Of a stretch of 64,000 nt of DNA, positions 36,192 through 44,775 are shown in pieces. How positions within the stretch are numbered: the first letter of the stretch is position 1; every line of letters starts with the position of its first letter. The DNA comes from JABDJZ01 sp047619685. GTDB lineage: Bacteria; Bacteroidota; Rhodothermia; Rhodothermales; UBA10348. The stretch covers positions 1 through 64,000 of the forward strand of contig JBLHLC010000012.1 in assembly GCA_047619685.1 (NCBI GenBank). The letters run 5' to 3'. A model generated the notes under the pieces. It was given only the letters and a program-made list of their open reading frames with translations, ran no database searches and was not told the origin of the DNA. Made by a program: the position numbers and the translations under genes.

Positions 36192-37291
36192 TGAGACTCT
36201 CCTGCAAAGCGTGTGGTGGCGGGCTGAAGCCTGACGATGAGCGCTGCGGTCTCTGTGGCACGGAGGCAGGCATCGACCCCTTGGACCTTGAGCGTGTCGC
36301 CTTCGAGGATAAATCCGGGGTCGCGGCAAGTGCGGTCGGAGAACATACTCCAGTCGAAGCGCTGGCGGCCGTTTCTGGCGTTGTGTTTTGCAACGCTTGC
36401 GGATGGAAGAACCCGGGCGGGGCCCGGTTTTGCTCGCAGTGTGGGGCGACTCTTCAGAGCATTGACGGGTCTGCCTCTTCGAGCCACGTCCGCCAGGCAG
36501 TCACCCGAGATGCCCAGGCACGGGACAACCGTCTGCCGCCTGCCCGCGCAGAGCACGGCCCTTCCGTAGAAGAAGGCGTTGGCAAACGGGTCGGCATCAT
36601 TGTTGGCGCGGCGCTTTTGATAGTCGTGTCCCTCTTCATGATCGGGGTGCTGAACAACTCCGGCGGCTCGGGCGCACAGTCCCCGGTGGCGCTGTCACCC
36701 GATGCTTTCGCGCCAGTACCCTCGGGTATAGCTTCGCAGATAGAAGCGCTGGATGACAGCGTAGCTCAGAGTACTGGGCAAGCTCGGCTGACCTTCATGA
36801 GTCGGCGTGTAGAGCTCTTTGTCAACGCGGGTCGCTATGATCTGGCCGGAGAGGCACAGGTGATGGTCGCCGAAGAGAGCGATAGGGAGGAGGACTGGAC
36901 ACTGGCGGGCAACCTCTTTTACGACTCCATGGATCGGGCCGCAGAAGGCTCCGATAACCGCACCGGATTCGCGAAACGCTCCATTGCGGCCTACCGCGAG
37001 GTTCTTCGGATCAACGAGGACAATCTGGATGTCCGCACGGATATGGCGGTAGCCTACCTCTACGATCCCGATAACCCCATGTCCGCAATCCAGGAGACGC
37101 AGGCTGTTCTAGAGCGGGACTCACTGCATGTGCAGGCCAACTTCAATCGCGGCATCATGCTTTTGCAGATCAACCGCGTGGACGGTGCCTTGGAGCAGTT
37201 TCGGAAGGTTCAGCGGATTGTCGGAGACCCCAGCGACCCTATCCACATCCGCGCTCAAGACGCGATCGATACGGTTTCTGGCGAGGGGTAA
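36191..37291 (+). CDS. Zinc-ribbon / membrane / TPR protein coupled to HU
   Basis: A 366-residue protein with two zinc ribbons: Cys5, Cys8, Cys19 and Cys22 (CKACGG, CGLCG), then CNACGW with CSQCGA at about 67-85. A low-complexity linker follows, then one membrane helix (about 137-158, VGIIVGAALLIVVSLFMIGV). The outer part has TPR-like repeats (RAAEGSDNRTGFAKRSIAAY, LRINEDNLDVRTDMAVAYLY, MLLQINRVDGALEQFRKVQR). Zinc ribbon plus TPR membrane proteins of this kind are found in Bacteroidota but lack a known role. It is translated right after the HU gene. Confidence 0.7.
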   Translation: MRLSCKACGGGLKPDDERCGLCGTEAGIDPLDLERVAFEDKSGVAASAVGEHTPVEALAAVSGVVFCNACGWKNPGGARFCSQCGATLQSIDGSASSSHVRQAVTRDAQARDNRLPPARAEHGPSVEEGVGKRVGIIVGAALLIVVSLFMIGVLNNSGGSGAQSPVALSPDAFAPVPSGIASQIEALDDSVAQSTGQARLTFMSRRVELFVNAGRYDLAGEAQVMVAEESDREEDWTLAGNLFYDSMDRAAEGSDNRTGFAKRSIAAYREVLRINEDNLDVRTDMAVAYLYDPDNPMSAIQETQAVLERDSLHVQANFNRGIMLLQINRVDGALEQFRKVQRIVGDPSDPIHIRAQDAIDTVSGEG

Positions 37292-37299
37292 CCTGAGTC

Positions 37300-37346
37300 A
37301 GCCGCGGCCAGCGCGGCTTGGGTAACAAACCGACTGCTTTGTTACC
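37300..37346 (+). repeat. Two adjacent inverted repeats after the zinc-ribbon gene
   Basis: First hairpin: AGCCGCG (37300-37306) and CGCGGCT (37312-37318). Second: GGTAACAAA (37321-37329) and TTTGTTACC (37338-37346), perfect 9-base arms with an 8-base loop. They lie just behind the stop at 37291 and about 60 bp before the META lipoprotein. No T tract; the pair could act as transcript-end structure or operator. Confidence 0.5.
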
Positions 37347-37402
37347 AGCGGACCATACGGAGCGGCAATTGGGGAGTGAAAGCTCACCAAAAGCCACTCG
37401 AT

Positions 37403-37840
37403 ATGACTCAGCTCTACTCTCGCACCGGAGGGACTCTCGCCCTCCTCGCTCTGCTTCTTGCCGTTTCCGGGTGCATCGTCGTGGTTGACGATGGCGGCGG
37501 CGGCCGGGGACACGGTCTTTCCGGAACGACCTGGTACCTGGGAGTCGTCTGGGTCGGCGGGCACGGGTATCGGAGTAGCAACCAGGACTACGGCATCAGT
37601 TTTCGCACGGAAGACGAGCTGAGCGGAACCGCGGGCTGCGCCTCGTTCACTGCGGACTACGATGCCTCCGAGTCATCGATTGCCATAAACCGATTCCGTA
37701 CCAGCACGTTTGGGTGCGGCGACGACGAAGTACGGACGGCCTTCCTCGAAAACCTTCCTGCCGTTGACGACATGATCCTCGAGGGATCGACCCTCCAGTT
37801 GACAACACGGAGCGGGGCCACCATCGAGCTGCACAAGTAG
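37403..37840 (+). CDS. META/HslJ-like domain lipoprotein
   Basis: About 145 residues. The lipoprotein signal ends in LLAVSGC. After a Gly/Asp stretch the protein matches a META/HslJ-type beta domain: LSGTTWYLGVVWV, LSGTAGCASFTADYDASE, INRFRTSTFGCGDDEVRTAF. The Cys pair flanking the last motif is typical. META-domain lipoproteins are linked to stress or secretion but poorly understood. The ATG at 37403 was chosen; a GTG at 37376, nine codons upstream, is also possible. Confidence 0.7.
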   Translation: MTQLYSRTGGTLALLALLLAVSGCIVVVDDGGGGRGHGLSGTTWYLGVVWVGGHGYRSSNQDYGISFRTEDELSGTAGCASFTADYDASESSIAINRFRTSTFGCGDDEVRTAFLENLPAVDDMILEGSTLQLTTRSGATIELHK

Positions 37841-37994
37841 GCACGCTGGCACCGAAGACTCGGCCGCGTCGGCAACTCACCGTCGAATCCTGCGGGCCCG
37901 GGGGACGCTCCAAACAAGCCAAGCCAAATTGGTCTGGGATAACCGAACCCGAAGCCCTGCGCGACCGTATAGCCGCTGAGCACACGACAATAGG

Positions 37995-38651
37995 ATGATC
38001 AGCTTTAGCAATACGGATCTGGAAGCAGTCAAGAAGGCGGTGAAGGCCGCCGAAGGGCAAACGGCGGGGGAGATAGTGCCGTTCGTGTCGCTGAGGTCGG
38101 ATCGTTACGACATCGCGCTATGGCGCGCAGCTGGCCTGTTCGCCTTGATCGGGATTGCCCTGGTTCTGGCGGCAGAAATGCTGTCCGACGGCTGGGGTAC
38201 CGCGTGGCTGGGTGCGGGCGGGTCCGTGGCGGCCATTGGGTTGGTCTCCGGCGGGTTTGGCTGGTTGCTTGCCTATTCCGTGGATTCCTTCCGGCGTCTG
38301 ATGGCTGGAGATGCCGCAATGACGTTGGCCGTGCATCGAAAGGCCAAGCAGGCATTCCTGGACGAAGAGGTGTTTGACACGGTAGACAGGACGGGCATCC
38401 TGCTTTTTGTCTCTCTTTTTGAGCGCAGGATCGAGGTGGTCGGGGATTCGGGAATCAACGCCAAGGTCTCGTCAGACGATTGGGTCGATGTTATCGGCTC
38501 GGTGCGGGAGGGTATCCGCCAAGGACAGGTAGCCCAGGGAATCGTCGAAGGGATTGCCCGTTGTGGCGCTCTCCTTAACAGCAAGGGAGTGGCCCTGAAG
38601 CCCGACGACACCAACGAATTGCCCGACGGGCTGCGTCTGGACACAGAGTAG
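37995..38651 (+). CDS. TPM-domain (TLP18.3/Psb32/MOLO-1-like) membrane protein
   Basis: A 218-residue protein with a TPM-like domain around two membrane segments. The domain start VKAAEGQTAGEIVPFVSLRS (about 17-36) and the strand RTGILLFVSLFERRIEVVGD (about 130-150) are typical. Two helices lie at about 44-62 and 68-93. Members of this group in Bacteroidota and Proteobacteria have no firm function. A good AGGA site precedes the ATG. The 153 bp upstream hold no gene that I can see. Confidence 0.75.
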   Translation: MISFSNTDLEAVKKAVKAAEGQTAGEIVPFVSLRSDRYDIALWRAAGLFALIGIALVLAAEMLSDGWGTAWLGAGGSVAAIGLVSGGFGWLLAYSVDSFRRLMAGDAAMTLAVHRKAKQAFLDEEVFDTVDRTGILLFVSLFERRIEVVGDSGINAKVSSDDWVDVIGSVREGIRQGQVAQGIVEGIARCGALLNSKGVALKPDDTNELPDGLRLDTE

Positions 38652-38737
38652 CAATTGAGGCAGGGAGGAGTGCCCCGGCGGTCTCCCACTTACCACTGCG
38701 CGCGGAGGCCGTGAGCACCACTGCAAGGACAGGCCCG

Positions 38738-39079
38738 TTACAGGAACCCCAGCTCCAGTTTGGCAGCTTCCGACATCATCTCGGGCGTGTAGGGCGGATC
38801 GAAGGTGAGTTCTACCTCCGCTTCGGTCACGCCGTCAACCGTGCGCGCTCGCTGTTCAACCTGCCCTGGTAGAAACCCTGCCGCTGGACAGTTGGGGGCC
38901 GTGAGGGTCATCGTGATCTGCACCGTCCGATCTGGATTGATGCGGATGCCGTAAATGAGGCCGAGATCGTAGACGTTCACCGGAATCTCTGGATCGTAGA
39001 CCGTTTTGATCATCTCGACGATATTGACTTCGAGCTCTGCGTCGGTCAGGTCCGCCGGGTTGGTTGGTTGATCGTTCAT
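38738..39079 (-). CDS. sufT: SufT-type MIP18/DUF59 Fe-S assembly protein
   Basis: A 113-residue single-domain protein of the MIP18/PaaD family, acting in maturation of Fe-S proteins. Typical segments: IVEMIKTVYDPEIPVNVYDL, GLIYGIRINPDRTVQITMTL, and TAPNCPAAGFLPGQVEQRA with the conserved Cys. Last gene of the suf run, its start overlaps the sufE stop by 4 bp. The context makes an Fe-S role almost certain. Confidence 0.9.
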   Translation of the reverse strand: MNDQPTNPADLTDAELEVNIVEMIKTVYDPEIPVNVYDLGLIYGIRINPDRTVQITMTLTAPNCPAAGFLPGQVEQRARTVDGVTEAEVELTFDPPYTPEMMSEAAKLELGFL

Positions 39080-39513
39080 GCGGCTAGAAACGCTTCTGCG
39101 AATGATTTCATGCGTTTAACCATGGCGTCCAACCCGTTTTTTCTTGTGGGCGAAAGGTGCTCTTTCATCCCAATGCGATCCAAAAACACAAGGTCGGAGT
39201 CGGCAATCTGGCCGGCGGGTTGCCCATCCAGAACTTTGAGAAGAAGCGCAACCAGGCCTTTCGTAATCAGCGCGTCGCTGTCGGCGTGGAAGCGGATTGT
39301 GTCCTCTGCTCCTCTCTCGGCGACCAGCCAGACCTGGGATTGACATCCCCGAACTTTGTAGGCATCGGTCCGATAGGCATCGTCAAGCGGAGCCAGGTCT
39401 TTGCCCATTTCAATGAGGTATTCGTAGCGACCCATCCAGTCATCGAAGAGTGCGAAGTCCTGGACGATCTCCTCGGCGCGCGCGTCCATCGCAGTGGTCT
39501 GGATGTCCGTCAT
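39076..39513 (-). CDS. sufE: Sulfur-transfer protein SufE
   Basis: Accepts the persulfide sulfur from SufS on a conserved Cys and stimulates its activity. The 145-residue protein shows that Cys57 in RGCQSQVWL, with the preceding PLDDAYRTDAYKV. Family length is normal. It overlaps sufS upstream by 4 bp and sufT downstream by 4 bp, as expected for coupled translation. Confidence 0.95.
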   Translation of the reverse strand: MTDIQTTAMDARAEEIVQDFALFDDWMGRYEYLIEMGKDLAPLDDAYRTDAYKVRGCQSQVWLVAERGAEDTIRFHADSDALITKGLVALLLKVLDGQPAGQIADSDLVFLDRIGMKEHLSPTRKNGLDAMVKRMKSFAEAFLAA

Positions 39514-40760
39514 GAGAGGAAGTCTCTGGCTTTCTGGACCGACTCGACTAGTTTTTCTACCTCATCAAGCGTGTTGTACAGGGCGAAAGAGGCACGAAGA
39601 GTCCCCGGAATCCCGTAGTGCTCCATGAGTGGCTGCGTGCAGTGGTGCCCACTTCGTACCGCGATCCCGAAGCGGTCCATGACGGTCGCCACATCGTAGG
39701 GATGCAGCCCCTCCAGGAGAAAGGAGACCACCGCGGTTTTATGGGTGGCCGTCCCGATCAATCTAATCCCACCCAATTCGGTCAGGCCGGCCGTGGCGGC
39801 CGCAACGAGCTGGCGCTCATGTTCACGAATGTCGTCGATATCAAAGGCCGACAGGTACTCCAGTGCAGCACCCATCCCGATTATTCCGGCAATGTTCGGG
39901 GTGCCCGCCTCAAATTTGTGTGGGACATCGGCGTAGGTGGTCCGCTCAAAACTGACCGACGAGATCATGTCGCCGCCCCCTTGATATGGAGGCATCTCCT
40001 CAAGCCATTTCTCCTTTCCGTAGAGGACGCCTGTTCCAGTTGGACCGAAGACCTTGTGGCCCGAAATGCAATAGAAGTCGCAATCGAGTGCTTCCACATC
40101 CACGGGGCCATGCGCGACAGCCTGCGCTCCGTCCACGAGAACGGGCACGCCCATGCTATGGGCGTCCGCGACAATCTGCTGGATCGGATTGATGCTCCCC
40201 AGGCTGTTGGAGACGTGCACCACGGCCACGAACCTGGTTTTCGGTCCAAGGAGCCGCTGGAAAGCGTCCAGATCCAACTGGCCTTTCTTGTCCACCGGTA
40301 CCACCTTGATGACTGCGCCGGTTGCTTCGGCGGCCAACTGCCAGGGGACGATGTTGGAGTGGTGCTCCATCCCGGTGATCAGGATCTCATCGCCCCGGCG
40401 CAGGTAGCCACGCGATAACGAACCCGCCACCAGATTGATGGCATCGGTCGTTCCCTTGGTGAAGACAATCTGGTTGGGCGAGCGAGCCCCCAGAAACTTC
40501 TGGACAATGGGACGGACGGACTCGTAGGCCTCCGTTGCCTCCTGCGAGAGGGTGTGCACGCCGCGGTGCACATTCGCGTTCTCGCTCCGGTAGTAGGCAT
40601 CCAGCCGATCCAGAACCGTCAACGGCTTCTGGGTTGTGGCGGCGTTATCCAGGTATACCAGCGGATATCCATGGATGCGCCGAGAGAGGACCGGGAAGTC
40701 GGCTCTCACTTCGAAGACGTCGAAGGCACGGGTGGATATTCTGGGTGCTGCGGGCTGCAT
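39510..40760 (-). CDS. sufS: Cysteine desulfurase SufS
   Basis: PLP enzyme that takes sulfur from cysteine for Fe-S assembly. 416 residues. Motifs: YLDNAATTQKP near the start, the PLP-binding lysine in SGHKVFGPTGTGVLYG (about 236), and the catalytic Cys of the SufS type in RSGHHCTQPLM (about 372). It abuts the sufD gene with no spacer and overlaps sufE by 4 bp. Confidence 0.96.
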   Translation of the reverse strand: MQPAAPRISTRAFDVFEVRADFPVLSRRIHGYPLVYLDNAATTQKPLTVLDRLDAYYRSENANVHRGVHTLSQEATEAYESVRPIVQKFLGARSPNQIVFTKGTTDAINLVAGSLSRGYLRRGDEILITGMEHHSNIVPWQLAAEATGAVIKVVPVDKKGQLDLDAFQRLLGPKTRFVAVVHVSNSLGSINPIQQIVADAHSMGVPVLVDGAQAVAHGPVDVEALDCDFYCISGHKVFGPTGTGVLYGKEKWLEEMPPYQGGGDMISSVSFERTTYADVPHKFEAGTPNIAGIIGMGAALEYLSAFDIDDIREHERQLVAAATAGLTELGGIRLIGTATHKTAVVSFLLEGLHPYDVATVMDRFGIAVRSGHHCTQPLMEHYGIPGTLRASFALYNTLDEVEKLVESVQKARDFLS

Positions 40761-42065
40761 CTATGCGGCGAGTCTGGCCCGGATAAGTTCGTCGACGTGG
40801 TTCCGGACTGCCTTCACTGAAATCCGCTCCAGAACGTCCGCAACAAAAGCTTCCAGAAGCATCAGGCGAGCCTGCGCCGGACGGATGCCACGAGACTGCA
40901 GGTAGAACATGGCCTCCATGTCCAGGGCCCCCGTGGTGGCGCCGTGGCTGCACTTGACGTCATCCGCGTAGATTTCCAACTCGGGTTTGGAGAACATGCG
41001 TGCGGTTTCGCCGAGAATCACGCTCTTGTTGGTCTGGTAGGCATTGGTCTTCTGGGCATCCTGCCGCACCAGCACCTTCCCGTTGAACACGCCTGTGCCG
41101 CGATCCGAGAGAATCCCCTTGAACAACTCGTTGGAATAACACTCGGGTTTGGCGTGATCGACCAGGGTGTGATTGTCGATGTGCGCGTTGCCCTGCGCCA
41201 GGTAAAACCCGGAGAGGTGGGTTTCGCAATTTTCGCCGTCGGGCAGGAAGTAGGACTGGTTCCTGACCATGCCGCCGGAGACCGTGATCACGTTCGTGGC
41301 AAAATGGCTATCGCCTTCCTGATAGGATCTCAGGTTGTTGACGTGCACGGACGCATCGTTCTCGTCGATAAGCCTGAAATGATCCACGTTGGCATGTCGC
41401 GCGGTAAAGAACTCGGCCACGGAGTTGGTAACCACGGCCTCGTTGCCAACCGTCCGGCAAATCTCTACCACGCGGGCCTGAGATCCCGCCCCAAACACGC
41501 CCAGAAGTCTCGGCTGAAGAAGCATCGGGACCCCGGCCGTCGCTATGTGCTGGATCAGGATGGGGCGTTCCAGAACCACCCTGTCAGCAACGTCCAAGAC
41601 AACGCCGTCCTGGACAAATGCGGAATTCAGATCCGAAAAGGCGTCGCGAGCGGCATCGCCAGACTGATCCAGATGGGATATAACTACCGGATCGGAGGCC
41701 GCCAGTTTGAGATCCAACACCCGAACACCTTCCGGTAGCCCATTCAGGTCCGATAGGTCGGCGCGAAATGATCCGTCCACCAGAACCACTCGAAATGCGT
41801 CGAGCCCGGCAAATCCGAGCGCAGACACCTGCTCAGAAGTAACCGTCGCCTGGCCGGGGCCAACTTCGAGACTGCCGATGGCGTCCAGAACCTTCCGGAT
41901 GGGGGTGTACTTCCACGCCTCGCTCCTGAGAGCCGGGAAGCCGGCCTCCCGGAATTTGGCCATGGCTTTCGCCCTCCCGTCCTGGAGGTTGCCATTCATG
42001 GATTTGCCGGCGCGGGACTCCCAAGCGGCGACAAGCTGTAATTCTATAGAACCCTGACCGCTCAT
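40761..42065 (-). CDS. sufD: Fe-S assembly scaffold protein SufD
   Basis: Partner of SufB in the SufBC2D scaffold. The 434-residue protein has the SufB/D beta-helix core, with FLPDGENCETHLSGFYLAQG, HIDNHTLVDHAKPECYSNEL and KCSHGATTGALDMEAMFYLQ towards the C-terminus. The last of these holds the conserved Cys/His region. Start overlaps the sufC stop by 4 bp. Confidence 0.95.
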   Translation of the reverse strand: MSGQGSIELQLVAAWESRAGKSMNGNLQDGRAKAMAKFREAGFPALRSEAWKYTPIRKVLDAIGSLEVGPGQATVTSEQVSALGFAGLDAFRVVLVDGSFRADLSDLNGLPEGVRVLDLKLAASDPVVISHLDQSGDAARDAFSDLNSAFVQDGVVLDVADRVVLERPILIQHIATAGVPMLLQPRLLGVFGAGSQARVVEICRTVGNEAVVTNSVAEFFTARHANVDHFRLIDENDASVHVNNLRSYQEGDSHFATNVITVSGGMVRNQSYFLPDGENCETHLSGFYLAQGNAHIDNHTLVDHAKPECYSNELFKGILSDRGTGVFNGKVLVRQDAQKTNAYQTNKSVILGETARMFSKPELEIYADDVKCSHGATTGALDMEAMFYLQSRGIRPAQARLMLLEAFVADVLERISVKAVRNHVDELIRARLAA

Positions 42066-42826
42066 TCAGCTACCACGGGTTCGCTCTTGATCCAGTCGTA
42101 ACCCTCTGCTTCAAGCTTCAGCGCGAGTTCTTTGCCTCCTGACATCACGATGCGGCCGTTCAGCAGCACGTGGACGTGGTCCGGGACGATATAGTCCAGC
42201 AGACGCTGGTAGTGCGTAATGAGAACAAACGACCGCTTCTCGGACCGCAGCTGGTTGACGCCGTCCGCCACAATGCGCAGTGCATCGATATCCAGGCCGG
42301 AGTCTGTCTCGTCCAGGATAGCGAGTTTTGGATCCAACATGGCCAGTTGGAAAATCTCGTTGCGCTTCTTTTCGCCGCCGGAGAACCCTTCGTTCACAGC
42401 GCGAAGCTTCAGACTTGGGTCAAGATTGACAAAGGCGGCCTTCTCCTTCATCAGTTTGAGGAAATCAACAGCACTCAGTTCGTCCTGACCGCGGTGGCCA
42501 CGTACGGAGTTCACCGCATGGCGAAGGAACGTGGACATGTTTACGCCCGGCAACTCGACGGGGTACTGGAAGGCCAGAAAGAGCCCTTCCCGCGCGCGCA
42601 GGTCCGGGTCCATATCCAGCAGGTCCTGCCCATCGAAATCGACCGTACCCTGCGTGATCTCGTAGCCGTCTCGGCCGGCCAGCACGGAAGCAAGCGTACT
42701 CTTGCCGGAGCCGTTCGGGCCCATAATGGCGTGGACCTCACCGGCGCCGACGCTGAGGTTGATCCCCTTGAGGATCTTGGTACCATCTTCCTCGATGGAT
42801 GCGTGTAGGTTCTTTATTTCCAGCAT
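42062..42826 (-). CDS. sufC: Fe-S assembly ATPase SufC
   Basis: ABC-type ATPase of the SufBCD scaffold, powering cluster assembly. With the ATG at 42826 the protein has 254 residues. Walker A MGPNGSGKST (about 35-44), signature FSGGEKKRNE and Walker B LAILDETDSGLD are all present; no membrane domain, as expected. A TTG 13 codons upstream gives a longer reading but lacks family support. It lies 39 bp after sufB. Confidence 0.95.
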   Translation of the reverse strand: MLEIKNLHASIEEDGTKILKGINLSVGAGEVHAIMGPNGSGKSTLASVLAGRDGYEITQGTVDFDGQDLLDMDPDLRAREGLFLAFQYPVELPGVNMSTFLRHAVNSVRGHRGQDELSAVDFLKLMKEKAAFVNLDPSLKLRAVNEGFSGGEKKRNEIFQLAMLDPKLAILDETDSGLDIDALRIVADGVNQLRSEKRSFVLITHYQRLLDYIVPDHVHVLLNGRIVMSGGKELALKLEAEGYDWIKSEPVVAE

Positions 42827-42865
42827 GTTGGGGGTCTCTAAACGGGTCTTGGCAATGCGGCTCAA

Positions 42866-44326
42866 CTAGCCGACGCTGCCCTCAAGTTCAATGGCGAGCA
42901 GTTTCTGGGCTTCGACGGCAAACTCCATGGGGAGTTTGGAGAGGATGTCCTTGCAGAAGCCGTTCACGATCAGCTTGATGGCGTCCACCTCGCTGATGCC
43001 GCGCTGCTTGCAGTAGAAAATCTGGTCTTCGCCAACCTTGGAGGTTGTGGCCTCGTGCTCAACCTTGGCGGTCGGGTTGGAGATCTCCAGGTAGGGGAAG
43101 GTGTGGGCGCCACACCGATCACCCAGGAGCATGGAGTCGCACTGGGAGAAGTTGCGGGCGTTTCTGGCCTTGGGACTGATCTTGACCAGTCCGCGGTAGC
43201 TGTTCTGGCTTTGACCGGCCGAGATTCCCTTGGAGATGATGGTACTGGACGTGTCCTTGCCCAGGTGAATCATCTTGGTGCCGGTGTCTGCCTGCTGACG
43301 GTTCTTCGTGAAGGCTACCGAGTAGAATTCTCCAACGGACCTGTCGCCCTTGAGAATTACGCTGGGATATTTCCAGGTAATGGCCGATCCCGTCTCCAGC
43401 TGGGTCCAGGAAATTTTGGAATCATTCCCTTCGCAGATACCCCGCTTGGTGACAAAGTTGTACACGCCGCCGACGCCATTCTTGTCTCCGGGATACCAGT
43501 TCTGAACCGTGGAGTACTTGACCTCCGCGTTATTCTTGGCAACGATCTCCACCACCGCCGCGTGCAACTGGTTTTCGTCCCGGCGCGGGGCGGTGCAGCC
43601 TTCCAGGTAGCTGACGTAGGCGCCGTCTTCTGCGACGATCAGGGTGCGCTCAAACTGGCCCGTACCCGCCTGGTTGATGCGGAAGTACGTCGAGAGCTCC
43701 ATTGGGCACCGAACCCCCTTGGGGATATAGGCGAAGGAGCCGTCAGTGAACACGGCAGAATTAAGCGCCGCGTACAGGTTGTCTGTGTGCGGCACAACCG
43801 ATCCCATGTACTTCTGGATCAGCTCGGGATGGTCCTGAACGGCGTCACTGAAGGAACAGAAGATGACACCCTTCTTGGCCAGTTCGGCCTTGAAGGTGGT
43901 GGCTACCGAGACACTGTCCATGACGATGTCCACGGCGACGCCGGCGAGCACTTTCTGCTCCTCGATCGGGATGCCCAACCGGGAGAACGTCTCGAGAAGC
44001 GCCGGGTCTACCTCATCCAGGCTCTCGTACTTGGCCTTGCCGTTCGGCGCCGAGTAGTAGCTGATATTCTGGAAGTCAATGTCCGGGTGCCGGAGGTGAG
44101 CCCATTTGGGCTGGCCCTTCTCTGCCAAGAGTTTCTGAAAGTAGGCGAAGGCCTGGAGGCGCCAGTCCAGCAGCCACTTGGGTTCTGACTTCTTGTGGGA
44201 AATCAGCCGAATCACCCCTTCGTCGAGGCCTTTTGGAACGGTATCCGACTCGACGTCGGTGACAAAGCCGTATTCGTATTCGCTGTTGGCGACTTCGTGG
44301 AGGTATTCCGTCCCAGTGTTGCTCAT
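42866..44326 (-). CDS. sufB: Fe-S assembly scaffold protein SufB
   Basis: Main scaffold subunit on which Fe-S clusters are built. The 486 residues match the SufB family, including PTAKVEHEATTSKVGEDQIF, CKQRGISEVDAIKLIVNGFC and SQCDSMLLGDRCGAHTFPY with the key Cys/Glu/His residues. First gene of the sufBCDSET run. The ATG is preceded by GGGGAAGGG and, slightly further upstream, by a perfect palindrome at 44345-44361. Confidence 0.97.
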   Translation of the reverse strand: MSNTGTEYLHEVANSEYEYGFVTDVESDTVPKGLDEGVIRLISHKKSEPKWLLDWRLQAFAYFQKLLAEKGQPKWAHLRHPDIDFQNISYYSAPNGKAKYESLDEVDPALLETFSRLGIPIEEQKVLAGVAVDIVMDSVSVATTFKAELAKKGVIFCSFSDAVQDHPELIQKYMGSVVPHTDNLYAALNSAVFTDGSFAYIPKGVRCPMELSTYFRINQAGTGQFERTLIVAEDGAYVSYLEGCTAPRRDENQLHAAVVEIVAKNNAEVKYSTVQNWYPGDKNGVGGVYNFVTKRGICEGNDSKISWTQLETGSAITWKYPSVILKGDRSVGEFYSVAFTKNRQQADTGTKMIHLGKDTSSTIISKGISAGQSQNSYRGLVKISPKARNARNFSQCDSMLLGDRCGAHTFPYLEISNPTAKVEHEATTSKVGEDQIFYCKQRGISEVDAIKLIVNGFCKDILSKLPMEFAVEAQKLLAIELEGSVG

Positions 44327-44344
44327 TCTTGCCCTTCCCCTCTA

Positions 44345-44361
44345 TTTAGACTCAGTCTAAA
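44345..44361. promoter_or_regulatory. Perfect 17-bp palindrome upstream of sufB, likely operator
   Basis: TTTAGACTCAGTCTAAA has eight-base arms around one central base and ends 19 bp before the sufB start. It lies in the only real gap (116 bp) of the iron-sulfur block. GACT/AGTC half-sites recall operators of IscR/SufR-like Rrf2 regulators, but spacing differs from the E. coli IscR site. The regulator gene is not in the window. Confidence 0.6.
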
Positions 44362-44442
44362 GAAGATACGGTATCGGTTGTTCCATTTGCACGGTCCCGG
44401 AGCCCAGTAATGTGGCGCATTTGAGAGAGGTTCACATAAGAA

Positions 44443-44775
44443 TCAGAGGCCGAAGGAGTCCCCACAGGCACACGTCCTGGCCGCCTGGGGATTCGAAAAG
44501 TGAAACCCCTCGCCCTCCAGGCCATCACTGAAGTCCAGTTGGGACCCCTCCAGATACAGTGCACTCTTCTTGTCCACCACGACGCGGACCTCATCCATCG
44601 ATGACACTACGTCGGTTTCCTGAAGCGTGGTATCCCAGCCCAGTTCATAACTGAGGCCTGAACATCCGCCCGGTACGACGGCGACGCGCAGCATCACCGC
44701 CGCAAGATCAATCTCCTCCGCCTGTGCGGACGTTCGGATCTGGTTTAGTGCCTGGTCTGATATCTGAATGCTCAT
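44443..44775 (-). CDS. A-type Fe-S carrier (SufA/IscA/ErpA-like)
   Basis: A 110-residue carrier that binds and delivers Fe-S clusters to apo-proteins. The three conserved Cys are visible: Cys38 in GGCSGLSYEL, and Cys102 and Cys104 in TCACGDSFGL. It lies upstream of sufB, so it is the suf-linked copy; a second one is encoded at 54837-55184. Its start overlaps the DUF192 gene stop by 4 bp. Confidence 0.92.
   Translation of the reverse strand: MSIQISDQALNQIRTSAQAEEIDLAAVMLRVAVVPGGCSGLSYELGWDTTLQETDVVSSMDEVRVVVDKKSALYLEGSQLDFSDGLEGEGFHFSNPQAARTCACGDSFGL

Noticed and set aside
37841..37994. Stretch resembling a tRNA T-arm (GTCGAATCC) in the gap before the TPM gene
   Set aside because: No acceptor stem, D-arm or anticodon arm can be drawn around it.
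43055..44188. Long plus-strand open frame of about 377 codons over sufB
   Set aside because: Antisense to a conserved gene; codon pattern is that of the opposite strand.
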